Positions 17,420 to 25,537 of a stretch of DNA of 55,651 bases are shown in pieces (positions within the stretch are counted from its first letter, which is position 1; each line of letters starts with the position of its first letter). The position numbers and the translations under genes are program-made. Source of the stretch: Candidatus Aminicenans sakinawicola JGI OTU-1. Lineage in GTDB: Bacteria; Acidobacteriota; Aminicenantia; Aminicenantales; Aminicenantaceae. The stretch spans positions 4,306 through 59,956 of the forward strand of contig AWNV01000011.1 in NCBI GenBank assembly GCA_000493965.1, read 5' to 3'. The notes under the pieces are model-generated. The model worked only from the letters and a program-made list of their open reading frames with translations, had not been told where the DNA came from and did not search any database.

Positions 17420-18955
17420 ATGAAAAATAAAAACATATTACAAACTGTTATCTTATGGTTGATTATATCGTTATCTGCTACTTCAATCCTATTTGCCGAC
17501 TGTTTCATCGTATTGGTTGGAAAGAAAGCTTCTTCTGATGGTTCTGTATTATTCGGTCATAACGAGCAGAATGGTGGCCGTAGGATAGTGAATTACCGCT
17601 ATATTCCAAGGATTAAACACAAACCCGGTATAATGGTTATACTCAAGAATGGTGGAATTCTACCAGAAGTTGAAGAAACATATGCTATGCTCTGGCAGCA
17701 AAACCCTAGCGTTGAATTCGGAGATTCATATTTTAATGAATGGGGAGTCGCAGTAGCATCGGATGGATGTGGTACACGTGAAGATTCATACGAGGAACTC
17801 ATCGAACGAGGAGATATTTCCGATGGCGGTATTGGATATATGCTAAGACGTCTGGTTGCTCAAAGGGCTAAAACCGCAAGGGAAGGAGTGAAAATTGCAG
17901 GAGATCTACTCAACCGTTTCGGCTACATATCTTCAGGCCGGTCCTTGGTCATTGCAGATCCAAATGAAGCATGGGTAATATCAATAGCCAGAGGTAAGCA
18001 CTGGATAGCACAGCGGTGTCCTGATGATGAAGTTGTGCTGCTTCCGAATATACATATCATAGGTTCTGAAGCAAATTTAAGCGATTCGGATAATGTTATA
18101 GCATCACCTGGTCTTGTTGAATATGCAATAAATAGAGGTTGGTATGATCCTTCTACTGGGAAGCCTTTCAACTTTAGAGAGACGTTCAACAGGGCTCCCA
18201 GGAAAGGAAGTTTTATGGAAAAATATAGTGTTGACCCCCGACAGTGGTATGCTCAATCTCTAGTAATCGGAAAATTTATTGATTTGCCGGTTAAAGAACA
18301 GCTTCCTTTCTCAGTCAAGCCTGCCCATAAAATGACAGTAAGTGATGTGGCTAATATTTTAAGAAGCCATCTTGAGGGAACAGAATTTGACATATCAGCA
18401 AAATACAGCAGCCCTCATTTGATGAGAGGAATTGGTGTAAGTATTTGCAGCAAAAGCACTCAGGAAGGAGCTGTATATCAGTTGAGGAACTGGATGCCTG
18501 TGGAGATTGGCTGCCTTGTTTGGCGGACAACCGCTGCGCCTTGTTCAGGAGTTCTGACTCCTTGGTATATTGGAATTACAGAAACACCAAAGGTTTATTA
18601 TAAAGCAGGAAATATTAATGACCAATTGGATATTTCAAATCATTTTAATTATCCCCCTGAAAATTTTGCTTTTGACCCGAATTTTGCATTTGATATCTTT
18701 AATGAACTTGAAAATCAGACAGATATCAATTATAAAAGAGCAATAAAAATCGTGAGATCTGTCTGGGCCCCCTTCGAAAAAACTCAGTTTGAAAGCCAAC
18801 AAAATATTGAAAAAATCGCTCTTGAGATCTTTAAAGAAAATAAATCCTTAGCTAATTCATTTTTAACAGAATATACGCATTCCAGGGCTCTGCTCGCTTT
18901 AGAAAAGGCTAAAGAATTAAACAGGAAATTAAAGACTATATTTTGGGCAAATTAA
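17420..18955 (+). CDS. C69-family (Ntn-hydrolase) dipeptidase, exported
   Basis: The protein has 511 residues. After a signal peptide comes ADCFIVLVGKKASSDGSVLF, the start of the C69/U34 dipeptidase domain. In this family the first Cys of the mature chain is the nucleophile; here it is Cys28, placed so that signal peptidase or one further processing step would expose it. VEETYAMLWQQNP and NEWGVAVASDGC are further family patches. It should cleave dipeptides in the periplasm. It opens a five-gene plus-strand operon with gaps of 20-45 bases. A second homologue is at 48515-50143. Confidence 0.92.
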   Translation: MKNKNILQTVILWLIISLSATSILFADCFIVLVGKKASSDGSVLFGHNEQNGGRRIVNYRYIPRIKHKPGIMVILKNGGILPEVEETYAMLWQQNPSVEFGDSYFNEWGVAVASDGCGTREDSYEELIERGDISDGGIGYMLRRLVAQRAKTAREGVKIAGDLLNRFGYISSGRSLVIADPNEAWVISIARGKHWIAQRCPDDEVVLLPNIHIIGSEANLSDSDNVIASPGLVEYAINRGWYDPSTGKPFNFRETFNRAPRKGSFMEKYSVDPRQWYAQSLVIGKFIDLPVKEQLPFSVKPAHKMTVSDVANILRSHLEGTEFDISAKYSSPHLMRGIGVSICSKSTQEGAVYQLRNWMPVEIGCLVWRTTAAPCSGVLTPWYIGITETPKVYYKAGNINDQLDISNHFNYPPENFAFDPNFAFDIFNELENQTDINYKRAIKIVRSVWAPFEKTQFESQQNIEKIALEIFKENKSLANSFLTEYTHSRALLALEKAKELNRKLKTIFWAN

Positions 18956-19000
18956 CAGAACTCTAGTAATTCAATTTTCCCATTTAAAGAGGAGAAAAGC

Positions 19001-21958
19001 ATGAAGCGGGGAAAAACATTTTTGCTAATTGGACTATGTGTCGTCCTGTGTGCTTTTGTGTTTACAAGCACTTTATTTACAGAGACCTTTGAGGAAAGTC
19101 TTATTAAGGAAATGAAATGGCGTAACATCGGCCCTGCCAACACAAACGGCCGTATCTCAGCCATTGATGCTCTGGATAATGATTTCACTTCTGTGCTGGT
19201 TGGTTCTGCTTCAGGAGGAGTTTGGAAATCTACAAACGCAGGAACAACCTGGGAGCCAATTTTTGACAAGTATGGTTCTGCTTCGATAGGAGATGTTGCG
19301 TTCTTTCAGAAAGATCCGAATATTATATGGGTTGGTACGGGTGAAAAGAACTGCCGTAACAGCGTTGCATGGGGGGACGGCATCTATAAATCAACTGACG
19401 GCGGTAATACATTCGTGAATATGGGCCTGAAGGACACACATTGTATTGCCAAGGTTGTAACACATCCGGATGATCCGGATATAGTATACACCGCTGCTGC
19501 CGGACATCTCTGGGGTTATACAGGCGATCGAGGTCTGTTTAAGACAACAGATGGTGGAAAAACATGGATTAAGCTTACAAATGGACTTTTTAACGATGGA
19601 AAAACAGGTGCCATAGAATTAGCGATGGATCCTGATAATCCAGATATTCTTTATACCGGTTTATGGCAGCGTCTTCGGAAGCCTTTCCGTTTTGACAGCG
19701 GCGGACCGAACGGTGGCATTTTTAAAACTATAGACGGTGGAAGAACATGGAAAAAACTCACAAACGGACTGCCTCAAGGAGATACCGGAAAAATCGGGCT
19801 TTCGATCTATAGAAACAATCCAAAAATTATAATGGCTATAATTGAACATGGATTTCAGCCAAAAGAAAAGCTTAAAAATGGCTCTCTTAATCCTGAATAT
19901 ACTGATATGTCAAAGCTTGGTTCGGGCATTTACCGTTCAGAAGATGGAGGTGAGAGATGGGAATTTTTAAACAGGCATAACAGGCGTCCTTTTTATTACA
20001 GCCATATATATATAAATCCTCTTGACAATCAGATTGTGTATGTGCTTGATTCAGACTTTAAAATTTCCCATGATGGAGGAAAAACTTTGGAGGATTTTGG
20101 AACATGCGCTTATCTTAGAGGAAATACTCCGGTGGGAATTCACGGCGACAGTCATGCTATGTGGCTTGATCCCACAAATAAGAACCGTTTTTATATAGGC
20201 GATGATGGCGGAATAGCTCTGACTCATGATCATGGGAGTTATATCTTTTTTGATAATTTCGTGATAAGTCAATTCTATGCTATAGGTGTGGACATGAGGG
20301 ACCCTTATTGGATTTACGGGGGGCTGCAGGATCATGCCACATGGGGGGGACCATCCCGAGTCAGAGACAGAGGTATTCTTACTGATCATTGGTTCCGTAT
20401 TTTTGGAGGGGACGGCTTTCATGCCCAGGTTGATCCAGCAGATTGGCGTACTCTCTACTTTGAGAGTCAGAATGGTTCAATTTCCCGCATGAATGTTGAA
20501 ACACGCCAGGCAGTCAGTATATACCCGCGAAAGAATAATATTGTTAACTATAAAGAATACATCACAAAAGAAATATTGAAACAGCAGAAAGACAAGGGTT
20601 GGGGTGGCAATCCATTCAGGTTTAACTGGAACACGCCCATTGTCATTTCACCGCATAATCCGCGTACAATATATTTAGGCGGTAATTTCCTGTTTAAAAG
20701 TGTTGACAGAGGAGATCGCTGGCAGATTATTAGCCCTGATTTGTCAAAAAATGACCCTGAGAAAACAAGCAGGAATTCTGGGGGCCTTACACCTGATATC
20801 ACAGGAGCAGAAAACTATGGAACCATAATCACAATTTCGGAATCTCCTATTACTCCTGGATTAATTTGGGTCGGGACAGATGACGGAAATGTTCAAATTA
20901 CAAGGGATAACGGAAATAGCTGGAAAAATGTCCGCTCCAATGTGCCTGATGTTCCTGAAGATCTCTGGGTAAGCTGTGTGGAAGCATCTCATTTCAAAGA
21001 AGGAACAGCTTATCTTTTGTTTGACGGCCATCGTAGTGACAATTTCAAACCATGGGTTTTTAAGACATCAGATTTTGGAAAGACTTGGGCCAGCATAAGC
21101 AGCAACATTCCGGACAGACAGCCTGTTTATGTAATTAAAGAAGATTTAAAAAACCCGAATCTTCTCTTTTTAGGAACAGAATTTGCGCTGTATTTCTCTA
21201 TTGACGGTGGAAAAATCTGGACAAAAATGAATAATAATATGCCTACAGTAGCAATACATGACCTGGTTATTCATCCACGGGAAAATGACCTTATTGCTGC
21301 GACACACGGCAGAGGAATCTGGATACTTGACGATATTTCTCCTCTTCAACAGGCTACTAAAAAAGCACTTAGCTCAGATGCCTTTCTTTTCAAAAACCGA
21401 ACAACTACACAGTGGTTAAAAATACAACGAGGCGGCAGTCGAGGACATTTATATTTCGAGGCTCCAAATCCCCCAGATGAAGCAGTTATCAGTTATTTCA
21501 TTAAAAATACTCCTGATGAGAAATTTAAGATTGAAATATCCGATATTACAGGTTCTTCTGTTCGTACTTATTCTTTTCATTGTAAGCCTGGGATACATAA
21601 GCTTGGATGGGATATGTACTTTGACCCTACAATCAAAAAGCGCAAACTATTTATCACTCAATCAAAGAATAGGATAGAAAAAGCACTAAAAACAGCCACT
21701 CCTGCCAATCAAAAAAAACTGCAGAACCTGCAGGAACAGCTTGATAAAGCCGGCACAGATGTTAAACTTCTGTTAGATTTTCAGGAGAATATGATGAAGT
21801 TCTTCTACGGAAGGATGCCGCGCTGGTTTAGAGGCCGAGGCCTTCTTCAAGGAAAGCATGCAGGTCCAGGCGAATACAGAGTAACTATGGCAGTTAATGG
21901 CAAAACATATACAAGTACAATTACAATAAGAAAAGACCCGATGCTTTCTACGTATTAG
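19001..21958 (+). CDS. Sortilin/VPS10-like BNR-repeat beta-propeller protein, exported
   Basis: This 985-residue secreted protein has an N-terminal signal segment (residues about 1-28). The next roughly 780 residues are beta-propeller with many Asp-box (BNR) motifs of the S-x-D-x-G-x-T-W form: STNAGTTWEP, STDGGNTFVN, TTDGGKTWIK, TIDGGRTWKK, SEDGGERWEF, SIDGGKIWTK. A C-terminal domain (PGIHKLGWDMYF, then GEYRVTMAVNGK) follows. Such proteins are often annotated as glycosyl hydrolases or exo-sialidases, but no sialidase active-site set is obvious and a binding role is as likely. It lies in a peptidase operon. A decayed copy of the same gene family is at 5472-5967. Confidence 0.92.
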   Translation: MKRGKTFLLIGLCVVLCAFVFTSTLFTETFEESLIKEMKWRNIGPANTNGRISAIDALDNDFTSVLVGSASGGVWKSTNAGTTWEPIFDKYGSASIGDVAFFQKDPNIIWVGTGEKNCRNSVAWGDGIYKSTDGGNTFVNMGLKDTHCIAKVVTHPDDPDIVYTAAAGHLWGYTGDRGLFKTTDGGKTWIKLTNGLFNDGKTGAIELAMDPDNPDILYTGLWQRLRKPFRFDSGGPNGGIFKTIDGGRTWKKLTNGLPQGDTGKIGLSIYRNNPKIIMAIIEHGFQPKEKLKNGSLNPEYTDMSKLGSGIYRSEDGGERWEFLNRHNRRPFYYSHIYINPLDNQIVYVLDSDFKISHDGGKTLEDFGTCAYLRGNTPVGIHGDSHAMWLDPTNKNRFYIGDDGGIALTHDHGSYIFFDNFVISQFYAIGVDMRDPYWIYGGLQDHATWGGPSRVRDRGILTDHWFRIFGGDGFHAQVDPADWRTLYFESQNGSISRMNVETRQAVSIYPRKNNIVNYKEYITKEILKQQKDKGWGGNPFRFNWNTPIVISPHNPRTIYLGGNFLFKSVDRGDRWQIISPDLSKNDPEKTSRNSGGLTPDITGAENYGTIITISESPITPGLIWVGTDDGNVQITRDNGNSWKNVRSNVPDVPEDLWVSCVEASHFKEGTAYLLFDGHRSDNFKPWVFKTSDFGKTWASISSNIPDRQPVYVIKEDLKNPNLLFLGTEFALYFSIDGGKIWTKMNNNMPTVAIHDLVIHPRENDLIAATHGRGIWILDDISPLQQATKKALSSDAFLFKNRTTTQWLKIQRGGSRGHLYFEAPNPPDEAVISYFIKNTPDEKFKIEISDITGSSVRTYSFHCKPGIHKLGWDMYFDPTIKKRKLFITQSKNRIEKALKTATPANQKKLQNLQEQLDKAGTDVKLLLDFQENMMKFFYGRMPRWFRGRGLLQGKHAGPGEYRVTMAVNGKTYTSTITIRKDPMLSTY

Positions 21959-21987
21959 ATTTTTACTTTTAAAAGGAGAAATATGTG

Positions 21988-23748
21988 ATGAAACAAAAAT
22001 ATCTTAGGAAATCCGCTTTGTTGCTTTCAGGAATAATTGTCATTTTATTTATGTTCTCAGCTTGCCAGAACCAGGGAAAAACAGAATTGTCCAGTCTTCG
22101 TTTTGGAATTTCTTTTTCAAAAGATGTTTGCGAAGAAATTCTTGACGGACGGATGTTGTTGATAATCTCCACAAATAATGACCAGGAACCAAGGTTTCAG
22201 ATAAGCGATGGCCCTGAAACACAGCTTATCTTCGGCATCAATGTGGATGGATTAAAACCCGGAGAAGAGGCAGTCATTGACAGCAGCGTTTTTGGCTATC
22301 CTCTGAAAAGCATATCAGAAATTACTCCAGGGGAGTACTGGGTCCAGGCTCTTCTGCATAGATACGAAACATTTCGCCGTTCAAATGGCCATACGGTAAA
22401 GCTGCCTATGGATAGGGGAGAAGGACAGCACTGGAACCGTGCTCCAGGCAACCTTTACAGCACTCCTAATAAGATACTAATAGATCAGTCCCTGGATAAA
22501 CTGATCAATGTCTGTCTTGATAAAGAAATCCCCCCAATCCCTGAGCCTGAAGAAACAAAATATATAAAACATGTCAAAATTCAGAGTAAACTGCTGACAG
22601 AATTCTGGGGACGTCCCATGTATCTTGGTGCTCACGTGCTTTTACCTGAAGGATTTGAGGAGCATCCTGAGGCCCATTTCCCTCTTGTCATTAATCACGG
22701 GCATTTTCCTTATACCTTTGGCGGATTTCGTGAGACTCCACCGGATCCAGACCTTAAGTCTGAGCACAGCGCCAGATTTGATTGGGAAGGATACAATAAG
22801 ACAGTTCAAGAATATTCATATAAATTCTATAAATACTGGACAGCACCAGATACTCCAAGAATGCTTATCATAGAAATCCAGCACGTAAATCCCTTCTATG
22901 ATGATTCTTACGCTGTGAACTCTGCAAATTTAGGACCTTATGGAGATGCGATAACATATGAGTTAATCCCATATATTGAAAAGGAATTCAGGGGAATTGG
23001 AAAAGGCTGGGCGCGATTTCTGTATGGAGGCTCAACCGGAGGATGGGAAGCCCTTGGCGTTCAAGTTTTTTATCCTGAAGAATATAACGGCTGCTTTGCA
23101 GCCTGCCCGGATCCTATAGATTTTCGGGCATATTCTGTTGTTAATATTTATGAAGATGAGAATGCCTACTATCTTAAGAGCAACTTTAAACACACTCCGA
23201 GGCCAGGGCAAAGGAATTACCTGGGGCATATAAGTTGTACTCTCGAGGAAACCAACCATCGTGAACTTGTTCTTGGGACGAAGTCCCGTTCAGGAGATCA
23301 GTGGGACATCTGGCAGGCCGTATATTCTCCTGTTGGTGAGGATGGATACCCCAAACCTATCTGGGATAAGATGACAGGGAAAATCGACCATACGGTAGCT
23401 GAATACTGGAAGGAAAACTATGACCTAAGTTATATACTAAAGAGAGACTGGAAAATTCTCGGCCCCAAACTTAAAGGAAAAATTCATATTTACTGTGGAG
23501 ATATGGATAATTATTATTTGAATAACGCTGTATATTTAACAGAAGAATTTTTAGAAAACACAAAAAACCCTTATTATGATGGCGAAATTGACTATGGAGA
23601 CAGGGCCGAACACTGCTGGAACGGAGACCATACCCGTCCGAATGCAACCTCACGCTTGAGATATCATCAGATGTTTTTTCCAAAGATTGTAGAACGTATT
23701 ATAAAAAGCGCACCTTCTGGAGCAGACCTGAAAACCTGGAGATATTGA
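21988..23748 (+). CDS. Putative esterase / alpha-beta hydrolase lipoprotein
   Basis: The protein has about 586 residues with a lipoprotein signal ending in FMFSAC. The C-terminal two thirds is an alpha/beta hydrolase of the putative-esterase type: the nucleophile elbow YGGSTGGW places Ser349, an acidic candidate is in CGDMDNYYL, and His542 (AEHCW) or His548 (GDHTRP) completes the triad. The N-terminal part looks like a beta-sandwich (YWVQALLHRYETFRR). A GTG three bases upstream (21985) is an alternative start with the same AAGGAG site. It lies between the propeller protein and the aldehyde oxidoreductase and could deacylate peptides or glycans outside the cell; the substrate is not evident. 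Confidence 0.85.
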   Translation: MKQKYLRKSALLLSGIIVILFMFSACQNQGKTELSSLRFGISFSKDVCEEILDGRMLLIISTNNDQEPRFQISDGPETQLIFGINVDGLKPGEEAVIDSSVFGYPLKSISEITPGEYWVQALLHRYETFRRSNGHTVKLPMDRGEGQHWNRAPGNLYSTPNKILIDQSLDKLINVCLDKEIPPIPEPEETKYIKHVKIQSKLLTEFWGRPMYLGAHVLLPEGFEEHPEAHFPLVINHGHFPYTFGGFRETPPDPDLKSEHSARFDWEGYNKTVQEYSYKFYKYWTAPDTPRMLIIEIQHVNPFYDDSYAVNSANLGPYGDAITYELIPYIEKEFRGIGKGWARFLYGGSTGGWEALGVQVFYPEEYNGCFAACPDPIDFRAYSVVNIYEDENAYYLKSNFKHTPRPGQRNYLGHISCTLEETNHRELVLGTKSRSGDQWDIWQAVYSPVGEDGYPKPIWDKMTGKIDHTVAEYWKENYDLSYILKRDWKILGPKLKGKIHIYCGDMDNYYLNNAVYLTEEFLENTKNPYYDGEIDYGDRAEHCWNGDHTRPNATSRLRYHQMFFPKIVERIIKSAPSGADLKTWRY

Positions 23749-23768
23749 TTATTACTGAGGAGGACATA

Positions 23769-25511
23769 ATGTCGTATACAGGAAAATGGATTAAAATTGA
23801 CCTATCTGCTGATAAACATAAAATAGGAGAGACAGATAAAGCTCTTCTTGAAAAATTCATTGGGGGAAAAGGGCTTGGTTTTGCCCTACTTGAAAAATTG
23901 GCTCCAAATCCGGAGCCTCTTGGCTCTGAAAACCCGATGATTTTTGTAAACGGGCCCTTTACAGGTACAAGAATCCAGACAAGCGCCCGGACCTCTCTTG
24001 TGACCCGATCTCCGCTTACAGGGTCCATTCATGATTCGCATTGTGGTGGACATTTCGGCCCACGTTTAAAAGCTGCGGGATTTGATTATATTATAGTAAC
24101 AGGAAAAGCCAAAAAACCTGTCTATCTATATATCACGGACAAAAAAATAGAAATAAAAGATGCCTCTGATTTATGGGGGAAAGGGATATTTTTCACAAAT
24201 GATGAGCTAAAAAGACGTCACCCCGGGCGAAATCCCAGAGTGGCATGCATTGGACCCGCAGGAGAAAACCTTTTAAAGATTGCATGTATTGGTGTGGATA
24301 AATACCGTCAGTTCGGAAGGGGAGGAGTTGGTGCAGTCATGGGATCTAAGAATCTAAAGGCTGTTATCCTCGACGGTAATACGCCTGTAAAATATAATGA
24401 CGAAGAAAAATTCAACAAACTTAATACACAGCTAACGAAAGATGTTATGAACAATGCTGCTGTAATATTCCGTCGTGAAAAAGGCACAATGAAGTGTGTT
24501 CGCAGCGGACAGGAATACGAATTTCTTCCTACCCGGAACTTCCAGAAATGCCAGTTTGACAGATTTGAAGGAATTTCTTCTGAAACATGCCGCAAAGAAT
24601 TAAACTGGAAGGATACTGGATGTTTCAACTGCGTCATAAAGTGTTCAAAAATTGCAAAATGGGACGGCCACGAAGTGGAAGGCCCTGAATACGAAACAGC
24701 TGCTTTCCTGGGTTCTGGATGCGAAATATCGGATTGTAGAGACTTAGCCTGGGCCAATGAGATTTGCGACGATTTTGGTATTGATACTATTAGTGCTGGA
24801 GTGACATGCTCATTTGCAATGGAATGCTTTGAGAAAGGACTGATTAAGGACTGGGACGGTTTGGAATTGGCCTGGGGAAATGCACAAGCCCAGAGAGAAT
24901 TTTTACGCCTCATGGCAAAACGAGAAAGTGTTGGAGAAATATTTGCAGATGGGACAAGAATTGCTTCCCAAAAAATAGGGAAAGGTAGCGAAGAATTTGC
25001 GATAAATATATTCGGAATGGAACTTTCTGGTGTTAACCCGAAGGGCTGCCTTACAATGGGAGTTGTCCTGTCAGTTGCTGATTTTGCCAGCCATACAAGA
25101 CTCTGGTGCACAGAGGCTGAAATGGGATCTGACTTTAAGATCGAAGACATCCCAGAGGCTGTTGCAAATGGATTGGACGAAATAAATACTCGTAACTGCC
25201 TTGTTGTATGCGATTTTCTGCCTTATGGATTTGACAGGCTTGCTCCAATATTAAATGCTCTTACAGGTTCAAATCACACAGAAAAATCATTGATGGAAAC
25301 AGGAGCAAGGATTACAAATTTGGCTAGGACATATAACCTCAGAAACGGAAGAAAGCATACAGATGACATTCTGCCTGAAAGGTTTTTCAAGGAAGAATCT
25401 TTGGCAGGCTTTATGAAAGGGAAAAAACTTGATAAGGATTTTTTCAGATCACTTATCCAGAAATACTATAAAGTTCGTGGATGGAACGAAAAAGGGAAGC
25501 CTGTACAATAA
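23769..25511 (+). CDS. Aldehyde:ferredoxin oxidoreductase (tungsten-pterin AOR family)
   Basis: The protein has 580 residues, of near-normal length. The pterin-binding N-domain is clear (FIGGKGLGFALLEKL, NGPFTGTRIQTSAR, FGRGGVGAVMGSKNLKAV). The 4Fe-4S ligands are Cys285, Cys288 and Cys292 (GCFNCVIKC) with Cys481 (LVVCDFLPYG) as the fourth, as in characterised AORs. The start at 23769 has GAGGAGG ahead; an upstream in-frame start would overlap the previous gene. AORs oxidise aldehydes to acids and reduce ferredoxin. Within a peptidase operon, the natural reading is oxidation of aldehydes made from amino-acid-derived 2-oxoacids. It is cytoplasmic, unlike its neighbours. Confidence 0.94.
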   Translation: MSYTGKWIKIDLSADKHKIGETDKALLEKFIGGKGLGFALLEKLAPNPEPLGSENPMIFVNGPFTGTRIQTSARTSLVTRSPLTGSIHDSHCGGHFGPRLKAAGFDYIIVTGKAKKPVYLYITDKKIEIKDASDLWGKGIFFTNDELKRRHPGRNPRVACIGPAGENLLKIACIGVDKYRQFGRGGVGAVMGSKNLKAVILDGNTPVKYNDEEKFNKLNTQLTKDVMNNAAVIFRREKGTMKCVRSGQEYEFLPTRNFQKCQFDRFEGISSETCRKELNWKDTGCFNCVIKCSKIAKWDGHEVEGPEYETAAFLGSGCEISDCRDLAWANEICDDFGIDTISAGVTCSFAMECFEKGLIKDWDGLELAWGNAQAQREFLRLMAKRESVGEIFADGTRIASQKIGKGSEEFAINIFGMELSGVNPKGCLTMGVVLSVADFASHTRLWCTEAEMGSDFKIEDIPEAVANGLDEINTRNCLVVCDFLPYGFDRLAPILNALTGSNHTEKSLMETGARITNLARTYNLRNGRKHTDDILPERFFKEESLAGFMKGKKLDKDFFRSLIQKYYKVRGWNEKGKPVQ

Positions 25512-25537
25512 GTTTTTTCAATATATTAGGAGGTTTC

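Noticed and set aside
19001..21958. Naming the BNR propeller a sialidase
   Set aside because: Asp-boxes are plentiful but the arginine triad and catalytic Tyr/Glu set of sialidases are not evident; the fold alone does not show the activity.
24308..25150. Long open frame (280 codons) on the minus strand inside the aldehyde oxidoreductase gene
   Set aside because: It lies fully antisense to a gene with complete family motifs, has no ribosome site and its product resembles nothing; it is a shadow of the coding strand's codon bias.
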